A stretch of 64,000 bases of DNA from the NCBI GenBank assembly GCA_963693365.1, contig CAVNZM010000001.1:1736001-1800000 (forward strand). Reading direction: 5' to 3'. This DNA comes from Amoebidium appalachense. Lineage: Eukaryota; Ichthyosporea. Made by a program: the position numbers and the translations under genes. Positions within the stretch are counted from its first letter, which is position 1. Every line of letters starts with the position of its first letter. Shown here piece after piece: positions 1-10,638 of this stretch. The notes beneath the pieces are model-generated. The model did no database searches and was not told where the DNA came from. It saw nothing but the letters and a program-made list of their open reading frames with translations.

Positions 1-12
1 AATGTGTGTGTG

Positions 13-46
<34 letters not shown>

Positions 47-49
47 ATA

Positions 50-81
<32 letters not shown>

Positions 82-86
82 TGTTG

Positions 87-131
<45 letters not shown>

Positions 132-169
132 GTGATAAGGGCACCCGGAGGGGGGGAGGGGGTCACCAC
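1..169. repeat. (GT)n microsatellite and long poly-G tract
   Basis: GT-rich simple sequence to about base 84, then an almost pure G run (about 89-130) and G-rich DNA. No coding signal. It lies directly downstream, on the - strand, of the donor site of the candidate exon at 170-251, so it would be the start of that gene's intron. Confidence 0.9.
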
Positions 170-251
170 CTTTCCCCTGTAGTAGAGGTTTCCATTTGAC
201 ATGGCAAAGACCTTCTCCCCCACCGCGTATTTGAACTGCACCCCAGCCTGC
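170..251 (-). CDS. candidate internal exon, chromo-barrel/Tudor-knot type
   Basis: Read on the - strand this island has an acceptor (tgcacag), 82 nt open in one phase, and a GT donor after GGAAAG. The peptide contains FKYAVGEKVFAMSNGNLYYR. A Gly-Glu-Lys-Val start followed by a Tyr-Tyr-Arg strand resembles the first strands of chromo-barrel (MRG15/Eaf3/MSL3) or Tudor-knot domains, which bind methylated histone tails. The continuing strands would lie left of the window. The reverse complement of the exon is open too, but the - strand phase (1 nt in, phase 0 out) gives the better peptide. I cannot choose between MRG and other Tudor-knot families from one exon. Confidence 0.5.
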
Positions 252-996
252 CTGTGCACCAACACCAACCAACTCAGCGTCTTATCACACACTTGGAAAG
301 AAAACGGTGGCATTTTTCTTCAGTTATTCCTCTCCCTCCCCCCACACCTCCCCCTTTTCCCAACCCCCCCCCCCCCCCCCCCCCCCCCCCCAACCACCAC
401 AAAGCACACACATACACACACAAACAAGGTCCATCCCTTGCCCTTCCCCCCCTCCCCCCGGTACTTCCCCCCTGCCCCCCCCCCCCCCCCCCCCCTCTCC
501 CCCCCCCCCTCCCCCCAAAACACCCACCCAGCCATCTTAAATCAAAAACACACTCTCCCACACTTGCACCCCCCCCACGCCCCACTCCCTCTCCCCTCCA
601 CACACACACATGGGGAGAGAACGGGAAACCGGGGAGAGGAAGGGGGGGAAGAGGGGGGGGGGAGGGGGGGGGGGGGGGGGGGATAGGATAGTAACACGAC
701 ACAGTGCAAACCACAGCTAAAGAGTATGGTTGAGAAAGGGGGGGGGAGGGGGGGGATCGGAGGAAGGGGGAATCGACAGCGCAAACAAAAGGCCAAGACG
801 GGGGGGGGGGGGGGGGAGGGACGTGGTGGTTGCGGTTGTGGTGGATGGGGTTTGGGGTCTGTTACATGATCCCAAGTACACTTTCATGACGGGCAAAACA
901 ATGCAATACTTGCAGAGCACGTACGTGCCGAGTGTACATCATAAGCAGTGATTATGGGGGCAGAAAAGCGGGGGGGGGGGGGGGGGGGGGGGGGGG
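252..996. repeat. poly-C/poly-G rich low-complexity stretch
   Basis: Alternating C-runs (360-390, 475-520) and G-runs (640-690, 740-760, 800-820, 970-996) with short unique islands, for example 816-960. No exon could be supported. The G-run at 970-996 is immediately followed by the first copy of the dispersed repeat at 997. Confidence 0.85.
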
Positions 997-1250
997 TTTA
1001 AATGCGGAACACGGTACGAAGTACGCATACACGAAGGACACATGCAAAGGCAGACATTCAAGTATGCAACATCAGCCATGCGCATAGTATGCGTCATAAG
1101 CAGAGCCCATCCTCAGGGAGGGCCCAAGTCATCAATTGCGTCTGAGTTTCGACCCCTTAGCCCGCGTATATACGACTCTCCAACTCAGACAGCAGCATCA
1201 ACTGAACTTGGGTGCGTCAACCCGTCTTGATCAAAGACGAGCAGGGTTGC
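997..1250 (+). repeat. dispersed repeat family 1, copy A (abuts poly-G)
   Basis: About 254 bp starting at the end of a 27-nt G-run and ending near a GCAGGGTTGC motif. An inverted copy (7527-7797) matches at roughly 95% by eye, apart from a 17-bp deletion here. Shorter copies are at 1434-1553, 31215-31317 and 33450-33890. In the well-preserved copies a G-run (C-run on the other strand) abuts the same end, so the homopolymer looks like part of the element. No open frame is shared, so this is non-coding, possibly a SINE-like retroposon. Confidence 0.8.
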
Positions 1251-1433
1251 TTATGCAAGCAAGGTGAGCAAAACGGTGAATATGTGTGTGCACACTAATG
1301 CAGTGCAGCGGAAAATGTGTATGCGCTTACAGATGCACGACACAGAGCAACCATGCCCGGTTGCATGGAAGCAAAGCGGTCTCCACACAGTGGTCTGTCC
1401 TGAAAGGACACCTCTGAAAGAAGACTGGGGGGG

Positions 1434-1553
1434 TTTGAATGCGGAATACGGTACGAAGTACGCATACACGAAGGACACATGCAAAGGCAAACATTCAAGT
1501 ATGCAACATCAGCCATGCGCACAGTATGCGTCATAAGCAGAGCCCATCCTCAA
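1434..1553 (+). repeat. dispersed repeat family 1, copy B (truncated)
   Basis: Matches the first 120 bp of copy A with a few substitutions, then stops at a G-run (1554-1575). The 5' side also carries a short G-run (1427-1433). Confidence 0.8.
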
Positions 1554-1944
1554 AGGGGGGGGGGGGGGGGGGGGGATGCATCATAAAGTACGAAGTACAC
1601 AAGGGGGGGGAGGGGGGGGGGGGGATGTATGCACAAGACTGGCACGTGTGTGTGGACGCGTGTTTGTGTGTGTGTGTGGGGGGGGGAGAGAGGGGGGGGG
1701 GGGGGGGGGGGGGTGGGGACATACATTTAGGGTGGCACATCTGTGTATGTGTGTGTGTGTGTTTGAGGGGGGGGGGGGGGATGTACACATTTAGAGTGGT
1801 ACATCTGTGTGTGTGTGTGTCTCTGTGCGGGTGTATGTGTGTGTGTGGGGGGGGGGGGGGGGGGGGGGGGGGGAGGGGGGGGGGGGGGGAAGGGCGGATG
1901 TACACATTTAGGATGGCACATCTGTGCATGTGGATGTGAGTGTG

Positions 1945-1988
<44 letters not shown>

Positions 1989-1990
1989 CG
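1554..1990 (+). repeat. tandem array of poly-G / GATGTACACATTTAG / (GT)n modules
   Basis: Several head-to-tail modules, each a G-run, then a conserved island, then GT repeats. Islands at about 1722-1750, 1778-1812 and 1897-1930 share GTACACATTTAG followed by TGGCACATCTGTG with few changes; those at 1573-1600 and 1624-1660 are more diverged. The G-runs differ in length between modules. Confidence 0.75.
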
Positions 1991-2066
1991 GGGGGGGGGG
2001 GGAGGGGGGGGGAGGGGGGCGGAGGGAAGGGAGGGGGACTCACTGGTTGGAGCTTCTTCTCGGCAG

Positions 2067-2149
2067 CATGGTGCCCATTTGCACTGATCTGATTGGACCA
2101 GACCACCAACTGGTATTTATCCCGATATCTGTGCGTATGGGGTTTCCGG
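2067..2149 (+). CDS. candidate internal exon of unknown gene
   Basis: A pyrimidine-rich acceptor (gcttcttctcggcag) precedes 83 nt open in one phase, followed by a consensus donor (gtaagc). The peptide includes LIGPDHQLVFIPISVRMGFP, which looks like globular protein but which I do not recognise. Phase is 1 nt in and 1 nt out. No partner exon could be tied to it with confidence; an island at 3350-3400 is possible. Confidence 0.4.
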
Positions 2150-2594
2150 GTAAGCATGAGTAAACCCTAGATGAGTCAGCAGTGAGTGTAAAGTTGTAGC
2201 CGGTGTGAAACCGCAAGGAAAGAACAAGGAAACAAAAGAAAGCGGAGGTGAAACGAAAGGAAGCGGAAGGGGGGGGCGGGAGGGGGAAGGCGGGGGGAGG
2301 GTGGTGGAGTGGGGGGGGGGGGGGGGGGGGGGGATAAGGGTAGACTGTCTCATGGAGTATGAAGTACACAGAACGGACAATGCAATTTAGTGTGTACACC
2401 ACACACAAGTGGGAAGCGGGAACGTGGGAAGGGGGAGGTGGGGGGGGGGGAGGTGGTAGAATGTGTTATGGAGTATGAACTACACAGTCACAAAATTACA
2501 ACCCAGCGGAGATTTTTGCAAAAAGAAGAAACACAAAGAGTTTGAGTTATATGCACAGCCCATCCTCAAGAGAGAAAGAAGGAGAGTGGGGAGG

Positions 2595-2625
<31 letters not shown>

Positions 2626-2896
2626 TCGTTTAGGGGTTCAAGTGGAGTTGGGAGCATACGTTTTGTTTTCTCATTTTGTTAGTTTCGTGGTGGTGGCGGG
2701 GAGAGGGAGGGAGGCGGAGGGGGAGGGGGGGGGGGGGGGGGGGGGGGGTGTAAAAGGGTGTAAAAGGGAGTGCAAAAGACGTGGACAGAGAACACAAATA
2801 GGACCGTTGCATGGCCCTACAAAACGGGTTTCTCTCCTTGACACACGTACACACACACACACACACACACACTCTCTCTCTCTATATATATGTGTG

Positions 2897-2944
<48 letters not shown>

Positions 2945-3747
2945 CCCCCCCACCCCCCCCTTCTCTCTCTCTCTCGCCCCCCTCTCTCCCCACTGCCTCC
3001 TCCCCCCCTCCCCCCCCCCCCCCCCTCCTCAACTTCCCTCTATCCCTCTCTACCTCTCTTCCCCCCCTCCCCCCCCCCCCGACTCCCAATCTCCCTCTCC
3101 CCGCCCTCACCACCTTGATGTCCTGCCTCTCTTCTCTCTCTTTCCCACACACACACACACTCTATCTCGGCTCCCTCCCTTTCGCTCGTCCCCCCCTCCC
3201 CCCCTTTCTCTCCCGCCCCTCTCCACTCCCCCACCCTCTGCCCCCCTGCCGCCCTCCCCCCCTCTCTCTCTGTCTTTGGTCGGAGGGCCCGGGAGGGGAA
3301 GGGGGGGGGGGGGGGGGGGGGGGGGTGATGAACACTTGGGAGAGTAATAACAGCGTGGGGAAACCACAGAACCATAAGTTTGGGGTGTATTTGGGCCCAC
3401 GTGTGTGAGTGTGTGTGCTTTGAAGGGCACAGAGAGGGAAAATCATGAAGCTATAATCCCTTAATCAGCCTATGATAATAAAAAGCAGAGTTCCTCGTGT
3501 GCATGGATAAATGGAAATAAAAAAGCCACCAAATGTCTGGCATAGACAAGCTCCATGAGCAAAAGAGTGCAAAAGAAAGTGTAATGGGCGGACAACAGAC
3601 AACATCAAACCAAGTAGACAAGATAACAAGGAAGCGCACCGGACACCAGCAAGCAAATTGTAAGTAGAATCCGAGCAGCACTGCCCACCTTGTTGACTTT
3701 GCTTAACAGCAGCTGGAGTGAGTTTTACTCTTTTCCCTCCGCGTTAC
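2150..3747. repeat. low-complexity stretch: poly-G, (CA)n, (AT)n, CT-rich
   Basis: Contains poly-G runs near 2310-2332, 2600-2625, 2725-2748 and 3300-3325, a (CA)n/(AT)n compound repeat at 2850-2941 and CT-rich DNA at 2960-3270. An island at 3350-3400 has AG and GT flanks and might be an exon of the gene carrying 2067-2149, but its frame is ambiguous. 3430-3747 is unique sequence without a recognised feature. Confidence 0.8.
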
Positions 3748-4071
3748 CAGATCAGGAACCGCTTGTCGCGCACGCTTCCTACCTTGATTTCGTAAAACTC
3801 AGAACTAGAAACAAAAGAGGAAATGAAAACAGGTGATATTGCTTCTTTAATGCTTGTTACTGCTGATAAAAAAAGCAGGATCAGAGCCTGTTCAAAAACG
3901 TTCGTTTTCCTGTAGCTCTGTGTACTAAGATGGTAAGGAGAGAGCCACAACAGCAACCACGTGGCCGGGAGGGGGGAAGAAAAAAAAAACTCACTGCTCA
4001 ATTCCAAAGGCCTTATATTTCCTTCTGCAGCACCTATGGACTCTTTTCATCTCTCTGCTAACAAAATCCAT
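3748..4071 (-). CDS. candidate 5' end of an unknown gene (two exons in phase)
   Basis: The first exon runs from an ATG at 4071 down to 3995 (25 codons, peptide beginning MDFVSREMKRVHRCC) and ends at a consensus gtgagt donor. A second exon at 3804-3748 has a good acceptor (cctcttttgtttctag), joins in phase, and encodes SEFYEIKVGSVRDKRFLIW before a gtaacg donor. An alternative middle exon at 3924-3861 is open but does not keep phase with the next one. The family is not recognised; a WGR-like start is conceivable but unproven. Further exons toward lower coordinates were not identified. Confidence 0.35.
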
Positions 4072-4335
4072 GTTTTCTCTTTGATAAGTTCTTTTCTTTT
4101 GCCTTTTTTTTTTTCCCGGGCGTGCGTCCACAAAGTGCGGACTGAGCCAAACAAAGTTTTGGCGCGCCAATCAGCGGCCTGGACAACGGTAGCACTAGCA
4201 AGTTCTTAGTCTGTTGTGATCGTGACGTCATTAATTGGCCTTATTGCAGTGATAAATGCAATGTTGGAGGTAGTCATTCTACTTGTAGGTCATTTTAGGT
4301 ACACAGTATACGTAGGACATAGGACGTGAGGGAGC
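4072..4335. promoter_or_regulatory. candidate promoter region with CRE, CCAAT and E2F-like palindrome
   Basis: Upstream of the - strand ATG at 4071 lie a CCAAT box (4167-4171), a perfect TTGGCGCGCCAA palindrome (4159-4170) that fits E2F-type sites, and a perfect CRE, TGACGTCA (4223-4230). On the other side, an ATG-containing G-rich island on the + strand at about 4336-4368 ends with a gtatcc donor-like site, so the region may be bidirectional. Confidence 0.4.
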
Positions 4336-5158
4336 ACATGCGCGGCGGCATGCAGGGCCCTGGTGGAGGGTATCCAGTTTGTTATCCAACCTCATCGCCC
4401 CCTCCCCCCCCCCCCCTCCCCCCCGGGACCACCACCACCATCACCACCAATTTTTCCCCCCGCCATCACCAGCCTTTTTTTTCGGGGGGGGGGAGGGGAG
4501 GGGGGAAGCAGGGGGCAGGGGGGGGGGGGGGGGGGGGGGAGGCGGGCAGGGGGCAGGACGAGGGGAGGAGGAGGTGGGAGGCGCGCAGGGGGAGAAGGGG
4601 AGGGGGAGTGCTGGGAAAAAATTCTGTTAGATCGTGTATTTATCTACTTCAACCAAATGTGAAGGCTTGCCACTAAAAAGAAAAACCCATACTCATAGTC
4701 AAGTTGGCACATGACTTTTTTTGCTGGAGAAGAGCATGAGTCAAGGGGACGAGGGGGGAAGGGGGGGGGAGAGGGGGGGGGGGGGGGGGGAAGCACCGGG
4801 AAGTAGGAGGGGGTGTGTGGGTGTGTGTTTGTGTGTGCGTGCTCGTGTGTGCATGTGTGTGTGTTTGTGTGAGGCAAGCGGAAGAGGAATGAAAGGGAGA
4901 GGGAGACAGGAAGTGAGACGATATGCAGGAAAGAAAAAGCAGGAGGTTTTTTTTTTTTTTTTTTTTTTTTTTTGTATACTTATGTAGCAGGTAGGCCTGA
5001 ACAGGCAAAAATGGACATATATGTGTGTGTCTGAACGAAGAATTACCTCGACCGTACCCCCTTCATCTCACCTTGCTCTTATTCATGTCTCACCTAAACA
5101 CCCCCCCCGCCCCCTCTCTGTCTTCCCCCCCGACCTCCCCCCCCCCCCCCCCCCCCAG
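4336..5158. repeat. low-complexity stretch upstream of the F-box/LRR gene
   Basis: C-runs (4400-4425), G-runs (4487-4560, 4755-4790), GT-rich DNA (4810-4875), a T-run (4947-4972) and C-runs (5099-5156). The last C-run ends in CAG at 5156-5158, which would serve as the splice acceptor for the F-box exon. A possible first exon at 4336-4368 does not match its phase. Confidence 0.7.
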
Positions 5159-6958
5159 ATACGCCATCATGCCTCCTATCGATTCCCGACAAGATGATAT
5201 TCCAAATATTCCGATTTCTCCGTCTCCGCAATCACGTAACAAGCACGCTCGTGCGCCGCCGGTTCTGCATTCTTGCGCAAAAACTACAGTCGGGACCCAT
5301 AGCCCTCACTTTTCCACGTCTCCTCCGACGGGGTTCCGTGATTGGTGCGCAGGTGAACCAACTGTCGAAATGGAGCGACGCGATTGGCCGCTTGGTGATA
5401 GACGGGCTCTATCTCTTTCACATCGACAGCCCCGTGGAAGATTTGGTGGATAGGATTCGGGAATGCGCCGGAATTCTCCGGAATCTGTCGTCGCTGGTGT
5501 TGCTGTCGAGTGCAGACGACACGATTTTGCGCGAGGATCGAAAGGTGGATTTCTTGCGCGACATTGTGCAAGATATCGCGTGATCCGGCGCAAATTTGAA
5601 ATCGGTTTCTTTCCCCGTGCGGCTGGAGAGCGAATGGTCGACGGACGGCGTAATTTCGGACGTTCTGGACTATTTCCCCCACGTCAGGAATATAACGGTC
5701 GAATCTACTGGGGTTTTTTCGCGGTTGGCAAAAAAATACGGCGATCGCCTGGGTAGATTACAGTCGATTGTGGCTGCGACACTCAGATCTCCGGGTGATA
5801 TGCTCCTGCTAAAGGGGTTGAAGAACGTGGAATTTATGTGTTTGGATGGGCCCGGGTTTGAAGCATTAGCCCAATGCCCGTCTCTAGAATCGCTGAGAGT
5901 GAACCCGTTTTCGGGCGACATTTCCACACTCTCCAAACTCTCGCGTCTATCAAAACTGTTCATTGGGCGAAGTGAGCGAGCGGAGGCAATTTCGGAGCTG
6001 CCTCCCTTGTCGGCGCTAGCTTCACTCGAGTGTAACGAAACGGTGATACATAATCGTCTCTGGAAAATCCCCCCCAGTTGAAAGAAGTGCAAATTGCAGT
6101 TGGACCCACCCCACTTGCACCGGATTTTGAAATTTTGGCACCCAAGCTGAAACTTTTGGTGCTTCGGCGAATGGGCTACATGCAACCCGCCGAAATTCCG
6201 AGTTTGGGGTTCTTGCGCCAATGTGGGAATATGCGAAAATTGAGTTTGGATAACGTTACGTGGGGGGATTTTTCGCAGCTGAAGAGCCTCAGCTGCCTCA
6301 CGTCACTGAAACTCGAATCGGCGGGGGTGACATCTGTTGCCCCACTGGGTGACGTCAATTTTTTACCAAATTTGGTTGATCTTTCCATCAGCCACTGTCC
6401 AGTAACAAGCCTGGACGGGCTTGAATCACGTGCAAACAGCCAGCTACGCATGCTATTCCTCCAATCGATTCCCATCCACACGCTCGAGCCAATCATGCGA
6501 ATGGGTGTCGCCAGCGTCATAGTCGGAAGATGCTCCTATCTTTGCACCCTCGGAGTCCCGCCTAATCAATCGGATAACAGAAACACGCCTGAATTTCCAC
6601 AGGGGGGCTTTAAAACTTCAAGACTCGTGAATTTCCAAGCTGATTACTGCGATTTGCTATCGGATATTTCATCTTAGTCTGTCTGCCCCAACCTGAGGGT
6701 TCTACGTGTGCGCCACTGCCTGCCAATTTCCGATCTGACCCCCCTCGCGTCGTGTACAAATCTCGAATGTGTCCATATGTTACAGCTCCCCGCAATTACG
6801 GATATAACCCCCCTGGGCGAACTTTCGTGTTTACGTTTTGTGCATTTGTACGGGGTTCATGCAGCGGACGAATGTGTCTGGCCAGGTGCCCATATCTAAC
6901 GGCCAAAAATGTGACCATTACGGGAGAGGTTATGGCAGCGCCCGGCCAGAGGTTGTGA
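5159..6958 (+). pseudogene. decayed F-box / leucine-rich repeat gene
   Basis: Translation starts just after a poly-C/CAG acceptor. The first ~40 residues fit an F-box (IPDKMIFQIFRFLRLRNHV), the SCF ubiquitin-ligase adaptor motif that binds Skp1. Irregular leucine-rich repeats follow (for example LTSLKLESAGVTSVAPLGDV and LRVLRVRHCLPISDLTPLAS), the usual substrate-binding part. The frame is broken by an in-frame TGA (5581-5583), a one-base shift at a seven-C run (about 6070-6076), an in-frame TAG (6675-6677) and a further shift near 6860, after which an LRR-like frame runs to TGA at 6956. LRR sequence continues across every break, so it was one gene. Intact genes nearby end in TAA, TAG and TGA, so stop reassignment is unlikely. 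Assembly errors at some breaks cannot be excluded. Confidence 0.65.
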
Positions 6959-7526
6959 AATTTCTTGATGGAGGTATGGACCCCCCTCCTTTTGGCCCTC
7001 TATCAAACCTCCCCTCTCCCTCCTCCCCCCTCCCCCCCCCGGGGCCCCCGCTGACTGTGTGTGTGTGTGTGCCTGGATATGTGCATGCCTCCGTGCGTGT
7101 GTGTGCGTGGAGGTGATTGTGTGTTTGTGCGCGTGCGCGTGAGTGCTGGTGTGTGCTTGTATGGCCGCATGTGTGAGTGTGTGTGTGTACGTGCGTGTGT
7201 GGACGAATATAAGCACGTGCATGTGTTTGTGGTTATTTTGGTTTTTGCTTCAAGGAAATGAACGTGCCCCACCCGCTCGCTGGGGGGGGACTACGATGAC
7301 ATGTTATCTCTTTAAAAACCTGTCATGCCACGTAGTAACTGGTTCCCCCTTTCTACTATGTAGTTTTCAGTAAATATTCCATGCTCCTAATCCCCTACTT
7401 TATAGTCAAAACAACCCGCATCCTCTTTCGATGGCTCTGTTTCGAAAGTTTTGAATTTTTTGTTGTCTTTCTTGATGTCTTTGCTCTCGTGTTGCTCACG
7501 TTCTAAAGCTAATCCCCCTTCCCCCC
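6959..7526. other. intergenic, no gene recognised
   Basis: C-rich and GT-rich low-complexity DNA at about 6980-7230, then unique AT-rich sequence. An island at 7257-7350 follows a pyrimidine-rich AG and is open, but no family or partner exon was recognised. Confidence 0.6.
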
Positions 7527-7793
7527 GCAACCCTGCTCGTCTTTGATCAAGACGGGTTGACCCGCCCAAGCTCAGTTGATGCTGCTGTCTGAGTTGGAGT
7601 GTCGTATATACGCGGGCTAAGGGGTCGAAACTCAGACGCAATTGATGACTTGGGTCCTCCCTGAGGATGGGCTCTGCTTATGACGCATACTGTGCACATG
7701 GCTGATGTTGCATACTTGAATGTTTGCCTTTGCATGTGTCCTGCACCATGCTTCTCGTCGTGTATGCGTACTTTGTACCGTGTTCCGCATTCA

Positions 7794-7797
<4 letters not shown>
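7527..7797 (-). repeat. dispersed repeat family 1, copy C (full length)
   Basis: Inverted relative to copy A and the longest copy. It ends at a 29-nt C-run (7798-7826), which is the poly-G end seen at 970-996. It holds a 17-bp segment missing from copy A. Two well-matched copies about 6.5 kb apart in inverted orientation imply dispersal rather than tandem duplication. Confidence 0.85.
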
Positions 7798-7826
<29 letters not shown>

Positions 7827-8104
7827 TTTTCCATCTGTTCGGGTTTGTGGTGCGATCGGTCAAATCTAAGGTCATAAATCTATTCAAGGTTGGACACTAC
7901 ACATGTGTTCTTTTGTTGTTGTGTATTCTTGTCCTTTATTTGATTAAGTTGGAAACTACAATGGTCTCTGCTTATAATGCACACGATTTACGTGTGCTTT
8001 GGCATCTGCTTTTGTTTGGTTGTCCTAAACGTGCGCTTCATAACCTGTAAAGCATTCTAACCTTTCTCCCTCCCCCCCCCCCCCCCCCCCCTCCAGCTCC
8101 CCCC

Positions 8105-8139
<35 letters not shown>

Positions 8140-8156
8140 TGCACGCGCACACATAC

Positions 8157-8225
<69 letters not shown>

Positions 8226-8309
8226 GGAACACGGCGAGGGGTCCAGCCAAACCGAAGAGGAGAGCAGGAATGTTGTAGTAGCCCTTGGAGAGGTGCTATG
8301 AGAGGAATT

Positions 8310-8362
<53 letters not shown>

Positions 8363-8982
8363 TTGGTGTGTGTTTGCCTCTGCACCACTTCCCTACTGTG
8401 TGTACCTGCATCCATTTTGTGTGTGCACAAGTGCTTGCCACGGAATATAGTGTGTGAGTGAATGATTTTGGGCGTTTTTGTGAAACAGGTGTGTTTTTGG
8501 TTTCTTGTTACACACCCCCGTCTTGCACACAATCAAAGGCAAACATTTCCTGGCCTCGGAGTGTCAACAAACCATTGTGTGTAATGTTTTTTGGTGTCAT
8601 ACACTAGTTATTGCTTGACTTTTGTGTTTTCGCGTCTCAGGAAATGTGCCCGTTGTGTCTTTGGAGGCATAACATCATAATTTTTAATTACCTAGATTAT
8701 AATTAGGTCTAAATTGTCCCCTGTAGTTGACTGTTTTCAGTTCGAATTTGCGCCGATGTTGAGTCAGCATGTAATAAATAATGAAGTCTTTCTATTGCCT
8801 TTTTCATTAAAAAAAAAAATTGGTTCGTTTATAAGTGTGATGTAGAGCGTAGCAGGTGTAACCAATCAAACTAATGTAAAGTTGTATGGTTCTTTTTCAA
8901 TTTTAGATTGCATGTAAACCGCAGGCAGAGGTTGTGAAATCAAGAAGCCCCTCCCCCCCCCCCCCCCCCCCCCCTCAGGCCC

Positions 8983-9058
<76 letters not shown>

Positions 9059-9060
9059 GC
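7798..9060. repeat. microsatellites and poly-C/G tracts in AT-rich DNA
   Basis: Poly-C (7798-7826, 8070-8091), (CA)n (8108-8136, 8160-8221), poly-G (8323-8361), poly-C (8950-8974) and (CA)n (8984-9052). Unique sequence at 8421-8935 shows no exon or RNA gene that I can support. Confidence 0.85.
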
Positions 9061-10638
9061 CGCACGTAACTAAGTTAGAACTCCCCACCCCCGATCCCCT
9101 TCCCCTGCCTCTGTCGTAGCCCAACACATAACGTAAGTTGAGATACTATGTTTTGGTGCTTGATGCATGTTTATACGCTCCGCCATGATGTTTCTGTCTG
9201 CACTGATCGTCTTTCGTTTCCTTCTGGTGTGTTTTGCGCTTAATAAAGTAGTTTGCAAAGTTTAAACATCCGATCCTCCTGTTCCCATGCTTATGTACAC
9301 ACAGCATCATTGGCCCCCGGGGACCCTTGGGACCCTCCTCCCTGGCCCATGTGCCCCGGTACCCCTAACCACAACCCGGAGATGCGCAAAACACGCAAAT
9401 ACACCATGGCCACCGCCACACACATTGACACGCATGCGCACGGACATTCACACATTCACACACACACCCATCTGCATCAACACTGACATCGACCATGTAT
9501 CCATGCAGTTGTCTGTGCTCTTAAGACATCTAATAACCATGAAATTACGATTTGAATGCTCACCGACCTCGGCGCCCTCGGTTCGAAGGGCTCGATCGTC
9601 ATGCTAACAACACACACGTGTGCATGATTGAGCCTTGCACACCAGTCATATGTGTGGACACGGTGCATTTCGATATATGCCACGTGCACCCGTGTACCAG
9701 GCTAGCTATGTGTTTCGTGTGTGTGTGCATGTGTGGGCATGTGGGCGTGTGTGTGTGCGTGCATGTTGTATGTGCACGTGCAGTGTATGCATAATATATT
9801 CAAGTGTGGCGTCATGATGTGACGGTAGTGGACAGGTGGGCCGCAGAGGTGTACGTCTGTGTGTGTGTGTCCGCTGGGGGGGGGGGGGGGGGGGGGGAGG
9901 AGGAGGACTAGTATTGATGTAAATAAAGCTTGCCTGCACACTGAGTGCCCTGCGAAGTTCCGGCCTCGTTTGCTACCTTTGTATGCAGCCCTCACCAGTC
10001 CCGGTTCCCATATGCATGCACAACTAACCACTCAAGAACTTCGTGTACGTGTGGATCATGCACAATTTTGTGACGTGCACGTTTCAAGCACACGAGGCAG
10101 CTCAACCACATGCTATGACCAGTGCTGATTCTAAACAGGAGCAGAGCTTAACCTTGCCGACAACAAAGATTACATGTTTAGGACAGGTGTGGAATCTCTG
10201 GCCAGCCAGAGCTCGAGTGCATTTACTGTTGAAGTGGTGCTATAGCCATGTTCTTGTATAAAAACAGGAGATAGGCCACAGCTTGCTAAAAGTTTCTTTT
10301 CGCTTGTTCGTCGTGGCAAAGTAAACCTGAGAAGCGTTAGCAGGCAATGACTTGAATAACAAAGGCACTTCCAGTGCCGACCTGCGCAGAGTTTGGAATG
10401 CCAAAAACCCTTCAGCGTATATACAGAGAACAGTGCAACAGGAGAAAAGCCATTCGAAATCCTTGACAGTGGGGGGGGGGGGAACCTGCAGTATAACAAG
10501 AGAGATTCAGATTCGCTCAAAGCCATGTAGCCAGCAGTTACGATAATTAAGCGCTAATTCAAACCAGCTCCTTGCCTCCCCAACCTCTTTTAACTGGTTC
10601 TGCTCGAACACAGCCAAAAATAACGACAGATCTAAAAG
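9061..10638. other. intergenic, no gene recognised
   Basis: Mostly unique sequence with CA/GT-rich patches (9400-9480, 9720-9780), a G-run (9877-9898) and a short G-run (10471-10482). A GGTTCGAA motif near 9577 resembles a tRNA T-loop but no cloverleaf could be built around it. No splice-bounded exon was found. Confidence 0.6.

Noticed and set aside
9560-9600. GGTTCGAA motif suggesting a tRNA gene
   Set aside because: No matching acceptor, D or anticodon stems could be found around it.
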